64,000 bases of DNA. Source: Puia sp963703355. GTDB taxonomy: Bacteria; Bacteroidota; Bacteroidia; Chitinophagales; Chitinophagaceae. Under the pieces are notes generated by a model, which was not told the origin of the DNA, did not search any database, and was given only the letters and a program-made list of their open reading frames with translations. This document shows, in pieces, positions 9,094 to 17,994 of the stretch (within the stretch, counting starts at the first letter, position 1; each line of letters begins with the position of its first letter). The DNA is taken from the NCBI GenBank assembly GCA_963703355.1, contig OY969813.1:2046001-2110000 (forward strand). Direction: 5' to 3'. The translations under genes and the position numbers were made by a program.

Positions 9094-9109
9094 GTGTGAG
9101 AGTGTGAGA
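9094..9109 (+). repeat. octamer tandem array GTGTGAGA x2 after icd stop
   Basis: Two perfect GTGTGAGA units begin 5 bases after the icd TAA. The same unit occurs in both arms of the 13057-13110 palindrome. GTGTGAGA differs from the GTATGGGA unit at only two of eight positions and has the same location after a stop codon. Confidence 0.8.
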
Positions 9110-9116
9110 ATATTAG

Positions 9117-9476
9117 TTACAAATCTGATTTATTGGGTTTTAGTTTTGGGTTTTCGAGATGCCGGTTAGTGTCTCTGATATTCTTCTTTGCGAAATTTCT
9201 TTTCAGAGCATCAGTAAGATCTGTTCCGGTTTGATTTGAAATGCATAAAATAACCCATAATACGTCGGCAAGTTCATCAGAAAGCTTTTTGTCATTTTCG
9301 CCCTCTTTAAAAGACTGATCCCCATAAATACGACTCATCAGTCTCGCTACCTCCCCAACTTCTTCAGTTAATATCGCCATGTTGGTCAGTTCATTAAAAT
9401 AACGCACGCCTATATTATTTATCCAATCGTCTACTATTCGCTGCGCATCGCGGATTGAAATTTCTTCAGTTTGCAT
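9117..9476 (-). CDS. MazG-like nucleotide pyrophosphohydrolase
   Basis: All-alpha NTP pyrophosphatase family that hydrolyses nucleoside triphosphates, usually to clear abnormal nucleotides. The 119-residue length fits a single-domain member. The magnesium-binding pattern is present: LTEEVGEVARL gives the EExxE motif and SDELADVLWV the second acidic pair. The tail (ENPKLKPNKSDL) is polar. It converges on icd, with stops 28 bases apart. Substrate preference cannot be told from sequence. Confidence 0.88.
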   Translation of the reverse strand: MQTEEISIRDAQRIVDDWINNIGVRYFNELTNMAILTEEVGEVARLMSRIYGDQSFKEGENDKKLSDELADVLWVILCISNQTGTDLTDALKRNFAKKNIRDTNRHLENPKLKPNKSDL

Positions 9477-9546
9477 CTTTTGGAATTTTGGTAAAACGGA
9501 AATGTTGGAGCAAATGAATTAATGGTGGTCAACCAGGCACATCAGA

Positions 9547-10329
9547 TTAAATATAAAAATCGCCCTCCAGATAGGTAAGCGCGTGACCCGACATAAACAC
9601 TCTGTCGTTCGCAAACTCACAATCGAGGTAACCGCGTCTTGCAGACAGTTGAATGGCCGTTAATCTATTTTTGCCTGTTTCAGCCGCCCAATAAGGGACC
9701 ATTACTGTATGGGCAGAACCTGTTACCGGATCTTCGTCTATGCCTGATTGAGGGTAGAAACACCGGGAAACAAAATCTGCTTCGTCTCCTTTTGCTGTAA
9801 CAATCAGTCCCCTCGCTGGAAGTTTCTTTACAAGGCTTAGATCGGGGTTTAACTTCTCAACATCCGACTGGCTCTCCAACACAACCATATAGTCAAATCG
9901 GGATTTAAAAATCGCTTTGGGGTTTGCCCCTATCGATTTCGCGATCACTCCATCGTCCGATATCTCTTCGGGTTTATTGGCAGGAAAATTTAATGTGATT
10001 TTATCCTCCTTCCTGGAAATATGCAGTGGTCCGCTTTTAGAATGAAAAACAAGGTGGTCACCTGTAAAATTCAAATGATTGAACAATATGTGCGCAGATG
10101 CGAGTGTTGCATGGCCACACAGATCAACTTCTACCGCAGGAGTGAACCAACGAATTGAATAGTCGTTCCCTTCTTTAACGAAATAAGCCGTTTCAGCCAG
10201 ATTATTTTGTGCTGCAATTTGTTGCATCAATCTTTCGCTTAACCATTCATTCAATGGCACTACCGCTGCTGGATTACCCCCGAATTTCTTATCCGAAAAT
10301 GCATTTGCTATATAAACTTTCAGTTTCAT
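9547..10329 (-). CDS. PhzF family isomerase
   Basis: Member of the PhzF/diaminopimelate-epimerase-like fold. The name comes from phenazine synthesis, but most homologues, including probably this one, are of unknown substrate because no phenazine genes are near. The 260-residue protein has FGGNPAAVV and the catalytic glutamate E46 in NLAETAYF in the first half, DLCGHATLASAH, and the second-half motif DEDPVTGSAHTV. The start ATG overlaps the dtd stop by one base (TAATG), so it is cotranslated with dtd. Confidence 0.88.
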   Translation of the reverse strand: MKLKVYIANAFSDKKFGGNPAAVVPLNEWLSERLMQQIAAQNNLAETAYFVKEGNDYSIRWFTPAVEVDLCGHATLASAHILFNHLNFTGDHLVFHSKSGPLHISRKEDKITLNFPANKPEEISDDGVIAKSIGANPKAIFKSRFDYMVVLESQSDVEKLNPDLSLVKKLPARGLIVTAKGDEADFVSRCFYPQSGIDEDPVTGSAHTVMVPYWAAETGKNRLTAIQLSARRGYLDCEFANDRVFMSGHALTYLEGDFYI

Positions 10330-10781
10330 TATTCTTTTTGTTTTGTATCCAATATTATGGTAACAGGTCCGTCATTTTGGATTTCTACCTGCATGTCAGC
10401 TCCAAATACTCCAGTATAAATCTTCTTACCAAGGTCAATTTCCAATTGATAAATCAATTGTTGATACAATGGCACCGCGATATCCGGCTTTGACGCCCGG
10501 ATATATGATGGCCGATTCCCTTTTTTTGTAGATGCAAATAACGTAAACTGGCTGACAAGTAAGATATCCCCGCCAATTTCCGGAAGAGACAGATTCATAA
10601 TTCCGTTCTCATCGCTAAATATCCGCATGTTAACCAGCTTATTACTTAACCATTGAACATCGTCCGGACCATCTGCGTTTTCAATGCCGATAAGTATCAT
10701 TAATCCAGATTCGATGGAAGAATGAACCAACCCGTTGATCAATACCTTGGCATGTTTGACCCTTTGAACAACTACACGCAT
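10329..10781 (-). CDS. dtd: D-aminoacyl-tRNA deacylase
   Basis: Removes D-amino acids wrongly attached to tRNA, recycling tRNA and guarding translation. The 150-residue product starts MRVVVQRVKHAKV at the ATG at 10781; a TTG one codon earlier is ignored because family members start here. The active-site motifs SQFTLFAST and NDGPVTI (Gly-cisPro) are intact. It is the first gene of a two-gene unit with the PhzF-like gene and is divergent from arfB, another translation quality-control gene, 31 bases away. Confidence 0.95.
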   Translation of the reverse strand: MRVVVQRVKHAKVLINGLVHSSIESGLMILIGIENADGPDDVQWLSNKLVNMRIFSDENGIMNLSLPEIGGDILLVSQFTLFASTKKGNRPSYIRASKPDIAVPLYQQLIYQLEIDLGKKIYTGVFGADMQVEIQNDGPVTIILDTKQKE

Positions 10782-10812
10782 CAATTTAAATTAATCAAAT
10801 TACATTTACGAA

Positions 10813-11217
10813 ATGAAGATAGATGTTTCACGGGAAATTAGTTTCCGCACTGCGCGAAGTGGTGGAAAGGGTGGTCAAAATGTGAATAAGGTCGAGACCA
10901 TGGTAATCGGGTATTTCCATATCAGGAATTCAGATCTTTTTACAGAAGATCAGAAAGATCTGCTCGAAGAGAAATTAGCTTCCAGGATAACGAGTGATGG
11001 CTTTCTGCAAATTAAATCACAGGTGCATCGTTCACAGCTCGACAATAAACAGGAAGTGACAGAAAAAATGGGAAATTTATTGGAAAGAGCACTGATAAAA
11101 CCAAAACCAAGAAAACCTACAAAACCCAGTTTTGCATCAAAAGAGAAAAAAAAGAAAGTAAAACAACAGCATTCGCGTACAAAAGAACTGAGAAAAAAAA
11201 TCAACCGAATTGATTAA
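10813..11217 (+). CDS. arfB: ribosome rescue peptidyl-tRNA hydrolase ArfB
   Basis: Release-factor-like hydrolase that frees peptides from stalled ribosomes. The 134-residue protein has the catalytic loop SGGKGGQNVNKVET near residues 17-30 with the essential GGQ, no codon-recognition domain, and a basic tail (about residues 95-134, lysine-rich) that in this family enters the mRNA channel. The frame ends in TAA at 11215-11217, overlapping the next gene's likely start by eight bases. Divergent from dtd. Confidence 0.95.
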   Translation: MKIDVSREISFRTARSGGKGGQNVNKVETMVIGYFHIRNSDLFTEDQKDLLEEKLASRITSDGFLQIKSQVHRSQLDNKQEVTEKMGNLLERALIKPKPRKPTKPSFASKEKKKKVKQQHSRTKELRKKINRID

Positions 11218-12013
11218 TGTATTTCACTTGAATAAATTCGAAAGAAATTCTCAGAAATCCTGCCGTATAAAACGGATTCTGAGTTTTTTAATATTGCTTT
11301 TTATTTCTACATCTTTTCAGAAAACGAATTCCGTTACCAGCTTATTCATTCGTTTCAGAGTTAATGTTCATGGCGAACCTCTTCAACTTAACAAAGATTA
11401 TAAAAATCCATTTGGAGAAACATTTGAAATCAGCCGGTTTCGTTTTTACGCAGGCAACATCTCACCAGTATATACAGACAAAGAAGCAAATTTGTTGTCA
11501 AAAGGGGACTATCAACTCATAGACCTATCGGACTCTTCTACAACGATGATGGAAATACCAGCGGGAGGAGGCACCTGTAATGGCATTCAATTTGAGCTAG
11601 GTATCGATTCTTTGGATCAGAACAGTGGGGCAAAAACAGGCCCACTTGACCCGTTAAAAGGAATGTTCTGGACTTGGAACAGCGGATATCAGAGTTTTAA
11701 AATTGAAGGCAATTCACCCTTATCAAATCTGCCGGAACATGCCATTGCTTATCACATCGGAGGTTACCGAATCCCTTATAGTACGGTATGGAAAATTAAA
11801 ATGAATACAACGAATGACCAGGTATTCAGAATTACCAGTGAATATAAAATCATTGTTGAAGTGCCCATTGAACTCGACTATTTTTTTGATGGACCAACAC
11901 CCCTCCGAATTAAGGATATTCCATCCTGTACAACACCCGGAGAATTATCCAGGAAAATATCCGAGAATTTTGTTGGGAGTTTTACGGGGCTTTCACTCAC
12001 TTCAAATCCATGA
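11210..12013 (+). CDS. mbnP: MbnP family copper-binding periplasmic protein
   Basis: MbnP proteins bind copper through a kynurenine made from a conserved tryptophan by the partner diheme enzyme MbnH. This 267-residue product has a signal peptide at about residues 20-36, then the family core: RFRFYAGNIS, GGGTCNGIQFELGID, the hallmark GMFWTWNSGYQSFKIEG (W154, W156) and AYHIGGY. W154 or W156 is the likely modified residue by analogy only. No in-frame ATG precedes the signal peptide, so the start is TTG at 11210 or another non-ATG codon. Its stop overlaps mbnH by four bases. Confidence 0.85.
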   Translation: MINVFHLNKFERNSQKSCRIKRILSFLILLFISTSFQKTNSVTSLFIRFRVNVHGEPLQLNKDYKNPFGETFEISRFRFYAGNISPVYTDKEANLLSKGDYQLIDLSDSSTTMMEIPAGGGTCNGIQFELGIDSLDQNSGAKTGPLDPLKGMFWTWNSGYQSFKIEGNSPLSNLPEHAIAYHIGGYRIPYSTVWKIKMNTTNDQVFRITSEYKIIVEVPIELDYFFDGPTPLRIKDIPSCTTPGELSRKISENFVGSFTGLSLTSNP

Positions 12014-13047
12014 AATCTTTCAAGGTCATAGCCCTGATAAGCGTCTGCGGATTTATGTGGATTAATACTCCATATCCGTTTATTGTTCCGAATGGTTTTC
12101 CCAAGCCTGTTTATACATTTCAAAATAATCCGCGAACTATGCAGGGTTTTGAATTGGGAAGAAAACTATTTTACGACGGTAAGCTTTCAAAAGACGGAAA
12201 TTTTCCCTGTGCCTCCTGTCATCAGCAGTTTGCAGCTTTTGCAACTTACGAACATCGTCTCAGTCATGGATTCAACAATCAATTCAGTTTTCGAAATGCC
12301 CCGGCACTCTTTAATCTGGCCTGGGAAAAAGAATTGAATTGGGATGGCGGCATCAATCACATTGAAGTACAACCGCTTGCTCCCCTACTTGATCCGCATG
12401 AGATGGCAGAGGACCTCGGTCAGATAATCGGGAAATTGAAAAAAGATAAAGGATACCCTGAATTGTTTGAACAGGTATTCGGATCTCCGGGAATCAATTC
12501 TCAACGTATATTGAAAGCGCTTGCGCAGTTTACTGCTTCGCTGGTCTCAGCGAATGCAAAATACGACCAGGTAAAAAGAGGCGTTACCAAGTTTAGTCAA
12601 TACGAACAAAAGGGTTATGAAATATTTCAGCAGAAATGTGCCCGATGTCACCGGGAACCTCTTTTTACGGATTTCAGCTACAGGAACACGGGCATCCCCC
12701 TTGACAGTACATTGAAAGATTATGGACGTATGCGGATCACCGGCCAAAAAGAAGACTCACTAAAATTCCGCGTTCCCTCTTTGCGGAATGTTTTTCTGAC
12801 TTTCCCTTATGGACACGACGGTCGCTTCTCAACAATAAGTGATGTTCTTGAACACTATAACAAGGGAATTGTTCAGGGTCCAACATTGGACAGCTCCCTG
12901 ACAAATGGAATTCCGATATCCGACAATGACCGGTTTTATTTAATCAGTTTTCTTGGAACGCTTACCGACAGCAGTTTTGTAAAGAACCCATTATATAGTG
13001 ATCCGGAAGCCGGAACACAAAATGAAGTTCCCGCTGATAATCACTAG
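12010..13047 (+). CDS. mbnH: MbnH/cytochrome c peroxidase family diheme protein
   Basis: Periplasmic diheme c-type enzyme of the MauG/cytochrome c peroxidase superfamily. Two heme-attachment motifs are present, CASCH at residues 67-71 and CARCH at 210-214, with a signal or anchor segment at residues 4-20. The 345-residue length is normal. Its ATG overlaps the mbnP stop by four bases, which makes coordinated synthesis likely and favours an MbnH role (oxidising MbnP tryptophan) over a general peroxide scavenger. Downstream a perfect 18-base palindrome made of octamer repeats separates it from a convergent gene. Confidence 0.85.
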   Translation: MKSFKVIALISVCGFMWINTPYPFIVPNGFPKPVYTFQNNPRTMQGFELGRKLFYDGKLSKDGNFPCASCHQQFAAFATYEHRLSHGFNNQFSFRNAPALFNLAWEKELNWDGGINHIEVQPLAPLLDPHEMAEDLGQIIGKLKKDKGYPELFEQVFGSPGINSQRILKALAQFTASLVSANAKYDQVKRGVTKFSQYEQKGYEIFQQKCARCHREPLFTDFSYRNTGIPLDSTLKDYGRMRITGQKEDSLKFRVPSLRNVFLTFPYGHDGRFSTISDVLEHYNKGIVQGPTLDSSLTNGIPISDNDRFYLISFLGTLTDSSFVKNPLYSDPEAGTQNEVPADNH

Positions 13048-13056
13048 ATAATACAA

Positions 13057-13110
13057 GTGTGAGAGTGTGAGAGTTTGTTTGGTTTACCCCACACTCTCAC
13101 ACTCTCACAC
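13057..13110. terminator. perfect 18-bp inverted repeat made of GTGTGAGA units, likely two-way 3' hairpin
   Basis: The arm at 13057-13074 (two GTGTGAGA units plus GT) is exactly complementary to the arm at 13093-13110, with an 18-base loop. It lies between convergent stops: 9 bases after the mbnH stop, and its last base is the final base of the opposite gene's TAG. There is no long T-run, so a termination or mRNA-end protection role is inferred. Confidence 0.65.
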
Positions 13111-14150
13111 TATTTGTAGTATGGAATAAGATCATCCCGAAATGATTTTTCTGCTTTCTCCCAGTTTTGAACGACTTCCTGTCGGCGTGTATTCAGATCC
13201 TGATTCAACTGATTAAAACTGTTCGCACTTGCATTGATGTCTTTCACTGCTTTATTATATTGATCCACATCTTCTTTTGTTTTATCAGTTCCCTTTGCTT
13301 CCAATACTTTTTTTATTTTATTGAAATTCTCCTGTTTCAAATAAAAATCAGTCAGCTTCGGAATATCGTTTTTTGCCATATTATTATAGAACTGTAAAGC
13401 ATCTCTACAACCTGCAGATAACGATGGGTTGCCATTAAAAGTTCTCAAGCTGTCTGTTTGAAGTTGCTGAAGGCCTTCAGTCGCAAATCCGATAAGAGAA
13501 TTTCTTGCCTGTTCTGCATCATTGAGTTTATGAGCATTCAGGGCATTAAAAAGCTGGCCATCTTCCCAGTTACACTTGAAAAATATAATATAAATTTTGT
13601 CGGTATAGCTGTTCACTTTCCCCGCCATACCCATTTTTTCCGTGAGCTCATTCTTTGAATTTACCAGGTTCACTTTGTATTTAGCCGCAAAATCTTTTTC
13701 AGCATGGGCAAGTGTTTCATTGGCTTCCTGCAGTTTCTGGCTGGTTTTTTCTTCAAGTAACAAAAAAGCCTGCATCTGATCTACGGACTGCTCCGCGATC
13801 TCTTCCATATTCACGATTTTTGAATAGTCTTCGTTAAAAATTCTAAAACAAAACTGAATATAGTCGATACTCGCCTGTCGGAGAGAGTTATCACCCTTGT
13901 ATTTTGGAAGATCTGTGGTTTTGTATTTTGCATTGTTTATACTTTCCAACGCCTGACCTCGAAGTTTTTCTATTTTTCTTTCACGGCGGCTATGAGCAGA
14001 TGCACTTATATACGCCATATATTTTTGGTTCATTTCCAGTTGCGCATTGGACATCGCAGTCATATAATCTCCTGCATTTTCTATAACCTGACCTAACGAA
14101 CTGCATTGGAAATAAAATATAAAGAAACACAAATAAAAAATTCGGCGCAT
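13110..14150 (-). CDS. secreted protein resembling the LIC11966 surface-protein family
   Basis: The 346-residue product has an N-terminal signal segment (MRRIFYLCFFIFYFQCSSLG) with a cysteine that could be a lipobox, then a largely alpha-helical, lysine- and glutamine-rich body with several coiled-coil-like stretches. NAGDYMTAMSNAQ, LESINNAKYKTTDLP and KGDNSLRQASIDYI recall proteins annotated as LIC11966 family surface protein; function unknown. A GTG lies eight codons upstream, but the ATG at 14150 places the signal peptide correctly. It is 37 bases downstream of the S41 protease gene and probably cotranscribed. Confidence 0.65.
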   Translation of the reverse strand: MRRIFYLCFFIFYFQCSSLGQVIENAGDYMTAMSNAQLEMNQKYMAYISASAHSRRERKIEKLRGQALESINNAKYKTTDLPKYKGDNSLRQASIDYIQFCFRIFNEDYSKIVNMEEIAEQSVDQMQAFLLLEEKTSQKLQEANETLAHAEKDFAAKYKVNLVNSKNELTEKMGMAGKVNSYTDKIYIIFFKCNWEDGQLFNALNAHKLNDAEQARNSLIGFATEGLQQLQTDSLRTFNGNPSLSAGCRDALQFYNNMAKNDIPKLTDFYLKQENFNKIKKVLEAKGTDKTKEDVDQYNKAVKDINASANSFNQLNQDLNTRRQEVVQNWEKAEKSFRDDLIPYYK

Positions 14151-14187
14151 AAGAACATTTGATTTTGGACCCACGATCGTTCGCGTT

Positions 14188-16269
14188 TTATTTTTTCATA
14201 CGAAAAGCTATTTCATAACCCAATAAAACGCCTGTATCCCGGGTCATTACCTGGGTGAGCATGAAATTTGACTTTTGAAGATCTTCATCCGACCGCATTC
14301 TGATTTTTTCATACTGATCCCATTCAATTTCATATGGAGTCTTCTGACTGTTTAGCGATTTTTCCCCTTCATTCAGTTTGTTGAATACCTGCGTTCTTTC
14401 CATCAACATATTTTTGAAAACAAGTGTCTGATCCCGCACTATCTGGCCGTTAACAAGGAGACCGAGATAGTTATTAAACGAAATAAATAAATTGTTCGTA
14501 TCTGTAAATGATTTTGTAAAGGATTTCAATGTATCCAAATTTATGGGGGGATACGGATGATAATATTTGTTTGGATCTATGGTTACATTCTGAAGAGAAA
14601 AAGGCAGTGTTTTTTCTCTTTCCGACTGTGTTTCACTATAGTCCGGTAAGAATATGTCAGGAATTACACCGGTCTGTTGGGCGCTTGTACCGTTCACACG
14701 AAATAGCCGGTCAACTGTAATTTTTATAAAACTATCTGCCGTTTTCATTCTTTCCATATGCTGTTCATCGAAAACTGTATCAAGCGGCAGCACCACCTGC
14801 GCTGTTGCTTTTCCAAAACTGGGTGAACCAACAATAAGTGCCCTGTGATAATCCTGTAGTGTCCCTGCGAGCATTTCCGATGCAGACGCTGTAAATCCAT
14901 TGATAAGAAGAATAAGTGGGCCGTCGTACACTGCACCTCTGTTCACGTCTTTCATCGTATAAATTTTCCCGTCTTTATCGCGCGTCATGCCTACCGGTCC
15001 AAAGTCAATAAAAATTCCGGCCAACGCAATAGCTTCCAGCATAGACCCACCCCCATTGTAACGAAGGTCTAGAATCAGACCTTCAATATTTTCCTTTTTT
15101 AATTTGATGATTTCTTTGGCCACATCATCAGCACAACCATTGTTCCCACCCTCTTCGCCGTTCCAATCTGTATAAAATGCAGGCAATGAAATAAAGCCAA
15201 CTCTATGATCACCTTTCAAAATAAAACTTCGCACTCTGCTATTATCGTCATCGATGTCGGACTTTTCTTTCTGTAAAGTAACTTTGCGAATGGTTCCGTC
15301 GGATTTTTTCAGTGTAAGCGTGAGATTTTTTCCGTGATCACCTGAAATAAATGCGTTAACTTCTTCTGTAGAACCATCCGAAACATCTACCTCTTCATTT
15401 CCATCCCACTGCAAGGCTAATATTTCATCACCTTCATGAATCAGACCACTTTTGTATGCAGGACTTCCAGGTTTTAAGTGAGTGATTTCCGTAGCATCTT
15501 TCCCGTCACCAATAGTGAATCCAAATTGCAATTGCTTATCCCCCAGTTCTCCCTGGAATTCTTCCTTTTTCCCAGGGGAAAAGAATTCTGTGTGCGGGTC
15601 ATAACAGGAAGCCACCGATTCACACCAGGCATTATCTACAAATCCTGCGATCCCTCCCGGAGTCAACCTGATTCTTTGTATATCTCTTTTGAAAGCGTGA
15701 CAAACTTTGCGCCGGGCCGCGGGTTCCAGACTATCAATATTTAAGTTATTCTTTCCGGAATCGTCCTGATATATATCTACAATCGTTTCCAGCATATTTC
15801 GTTTAATGAGTTTATACAGTTTAACTTTTCGTACTATATCATTTGCAGAAAAACTACTGTCTTCATTTACTGTATATGTTTCATACAGATTCAAATCGAA
15901 CCGGGTATTTGAAAGCTGATTTAAAAAGGAATCTGACTGATTGATTTTCCTGGTGTATATGTTGACAAGCAGATCCAGAAAATCTTCCTTCCTATTTAAT
16001 AACTGACTATCGAGTTTATACCGGTAAGTGCCGAGTTGTGCAATATCCTCAATGCTTAAATAAATTTTATCCGGGTCAAGCGCCTTAATCATCTGTGAAA
16101 ACAGATCAGATGAAAAGGACCTGTCCACGGCCCTCGGTTGAACATGGTATATTTCTGCCATCCTTGTAATGGTAAAGGCAATATCCGCTGTCGGACGGAC
16201 AGGCTGGGCAACAGATTCCAGCGATGAAAACTGGGTCAGGATCAACAGGAGCCGAAATACACGCTTCAT
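14188..16269 (-). CDS. S41 family carboxy-terminal processing protease (Prc/Tsp type)
   Basis: Periplasmic serine protease that trims or degrades proteins from their C-termini. The 693 residues contain a signal peptide (about 1-21), an N-terminal helical domain, a PDZ domain at about 240-320 (LQFGFTIGDG, GDEILAL), the S41 catalytic core with the nucleophile in GFTASASEMLAG and the partner lysine in PSFGKATAQVV, and a C-terminal helical region as in E. coli Prc. All catalytic parts are intact. The next gene downstream is a secreted protein on the same strand. Confidence 0.93.
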   Translation of the reverse strand: MKRVFRLLLILTQFSSLESVAQPVRPTADIAFTITRMAEIYHVQPRAVDRSFSSDLFSQMIKALDPDKIYLSIEDIAQLGTYRYKLDSQLLNRKEDFLDLLVNIYTRKINQSDSFLNQLSNTRFDLNLYETYTVNEDSSFSANDIVRKVKLYKLIKRNMLETIVDIYQDDSGKNNLNIDSLEPAARRKVCHAFKRDIQRIRLTPGGIAGFVDNAWCESVASCYDPHTEFFSPGKKEEFQGELGDKQLQFGFTIGDGKDATEITHLKPGSPAYKSGLIHEGDEILALQWDGNEEVDVSDGSTEEVNAFISGDHGKNLTLTLKKSDGTIRKVTLQKEKSDIDDDNSRVRSFILKGDHRVGFISLPAFYTDWNGEEGGNNGCADDVAKEIIKLKKENIEGLILDLRYNGGGSMLEAIALAGIFIDFGPVGMTRDKDGKIYTMKDVNRGAVYDGPLILLINGFTASASEMLAGTLQDYHRALIVGSPSFGKATAQVVLPLDTVFDEQHMERMKTADSFIKITVDRLFRVNGTSAQQTGVIPDIFLPDYSETQSEREKTLPFSLQNVTIDPNKYYHPYPPINLDTLKSFTKSFTDTNNLFISFNNYLGLLVNGQIVRDQTLVFKNMLMERTQVFNKLNEGEKSLNSQKTPYEIEWDQYEKIRMRSDEDLQKSNFMLTQVMTRDTGVLLGYEIAFRMKK

Positions 16270-16341
16270 ACTTTAAGTAAAGAATAAAACGGCAATATAT
16301 AAAATGAATCAGCGTTGTGACTGAAAGTCAGTACTCTACGC

Positions 16342-16349
16342 TATTTTTG
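16342..16349 (+). promoter_or_regulatory. -7 box TATTTTTG upstream of the flippase gene
   Basis: Exact match to the Bacteroidota -7 consensus TAnnTTTG. A start of transcription about 7-10 bases on would leave a very short leader before the TTG start codon at 16366. A weak TTG at 16315-16317 may be part of a -33 element. Confidence 0.5.
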
Positions 16350-16365
16350 CGTCTAAATTTTCTTT

Positions 16366-17868
16366 TTGTCCAGTATTAAAAAATTAGCCTCTCAGACCTT
16401 ATGGTATGGCGCAAGTTCCATATTTGCCCGATTTCTTTATTATCTGTTAACCCCCTATCTGACCGGAAAATTCAGTGGTACTGTAGAATATGGAAGAATG
16501 AGCCTCGTATTTGCCCTCATTCCTTTTCTGTTTACACTAATTGTCTTTGCTTTTGAAACGGCTTATTTCAGATTTATGGAGCGAAAAGAGTATAAAGTGG
16601 ATGTCTACGACACCTTAAGTACTTCTTTGCTGATTTCAACGCTGGCTATCATCGGACTGACAATATTTTACAGGGCATCCATTGCGGCCTTCATTGGCCT
16701 GCCGGACCATCCCGAATATATTACTCTTTGTGCCGCAATCATTGGATTCGATGCGCTCAGTGCTCTTCCTTTTGCCAAACTCAGGCATGAAAACCGACCG
16801 AAAAAATTTGCATTTATAAGGATAACTGGAATTCTCCTGAATATATTCGTTGTTTATTTTTTCCTCACTGTTTGCCCATCTATTATCAGGAAAAATCCGA
16901 ATAGTGTTTTACACTTGGTGTATAGTGCAAGATTTGGCGTAGCCTATGTACTCATTGCGAATGCAGTCGCATCTCTTTTTCAATTTCTGGCTCTTTCCAG
17001 GGAGTGGTCAGGTATAAAACTACACATTAATAAAACGCTTTGGAAAGAAGTGATGATTTATGCGTTACCTCTTACAATCGCCGGATTCGCGGGTATGATC
17101 AATGAGACGTTCGATCGTGTAATGCTTCAGCGCTGGTCACCGCTGAAAGGCGATGCGGCCACTTTTGAAGTGGGTGTTTACAGTGCCTGTTATAAACTTT
17201 CGATACTTATCACGCTTTTTGTACAGGCTTTTCGCATGGGAGCTGAGCCTTTTTTCTTTAAACAATCATCTCAGGATAACGCTCCAAAAGTTTATGCCAG
17301 GGTAATGAAATTTTTTGTGATTACCATTTGTGGTATGTTCCTGTTCGTTTCGTTGTATTTAAACATTTGGAAAGTACTTTTTATCCATGATGAAAAAATG
17401 TGGCCCGGTATCAAAGTAGTGCCGATCCTGTTGCTGGCAAACATGTTTTTAGGGATCTATATAAATTTATCCATTTGGTACCGATTGACGCGAAAAACCA
17501 CCGCCGGAGCCTACATCACATTAATCGGAGCGGGTATTACTATAGCTGTGAATTTTATTTTCATACCCTATTTTAGTTATATGGCATGCGCATGGGCAAC
17601 TTTTCTCTGTTATGGATCCATGATGGTCATTTCCTATATCTGGGGTCAGAAATCTTATCCAGTGCCCTACGCATGGAAAAAACTGATTGCCTACCTGGTG
17701 ATCGTGGTGATTCTTTATTTTATTCACAGAGGTATTATTGCCATTTGGAATGAGCCGCTTATTAATTATGGCGTTGCAACGCTTTTCTTAGTGATGTACG
17801 GATTATTTATTTACAGAGTGGAAAGAAAAGAATTTGACAACTTTCTAAAAGCATACCGGAAATCTTAA
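16366..17868 (+). CDS. polysaccharide flippase (MATE/Wzx-like)
   Basis: Membrane protein of the oligosaccharide/polysaccharide export superfamily, expected to flip lipid-linked sugar units across the inner membrane. The 500-residue protein has about 12-14 hydrophobic segments and begins MSSIKKLASQTLWYGAS, the usual start of this family, read from a TTG start codon; no suitable ATG exists. Two nucleotide-sugar genes follow on the same strand, which suggests a small surface-polysaccharide group, although no glycosyltransferase lies in between. Confidence 0.85.
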   Translation: MSSIKKLASQTLWYGASSIFARFLYYLLTPYLTGKFSGTVEYGRMSLVFALIPFLFTLIVFAFETAYFRFMERKEYKVDVYDTLSTSLLISTLAIIGLTIFYRASIAAFIGLPDHPEYITLCAAIIGFDALSALPFAKLRHENRPKKFAFIRITGILLNIFVVYFFLTVCPSIIRKNPNSVLHLVYSARFGVAYVLIANAVASLFQFLALSREWSGIKLHINKTLWKEVMIYALPLTIAGFAGMINETFDRVMLQRWSPLKGDAATFEVGVYSACYKLSILITLFVQAFRMGAEPFFFKQSSQDNAPKVYARVMKFFVITICGMFLFVSLYLNIWKVLFIHDEKMWPGIKVVPILLLANMFLGIYINLSIWYRLTRKTTAGAYITLIGAGITIAVNFIFIPYFSYMACAWATFLCYGSMMVISYIWGQKSYPVPYAWKKLIAYLVIVVILYFIHRGIIAIWNEPLINYGVATLFLVMYGLFIYRVERKEFDNFLKAYRKS

Positions 17869-17994
17869 CCAATATTCGTCATTTATGCCGGCAATAATTT
17901 AATTAATCATATTGTAATCAATCTTTTAAAGCTTTAGCCCCTAAACTAAGACTGCATTCTGTATTTTTAGACTGGGCATTATATAATTTATTAA

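Noticed and set aside
17869..17994. Regulatory element or small RNA before the nucleotide-sugar genes
   Set aside because: Only a weak TTTAG/CTAAA hairpin and a near-consensus TATTTTTA are seen; not enough to call a feature.
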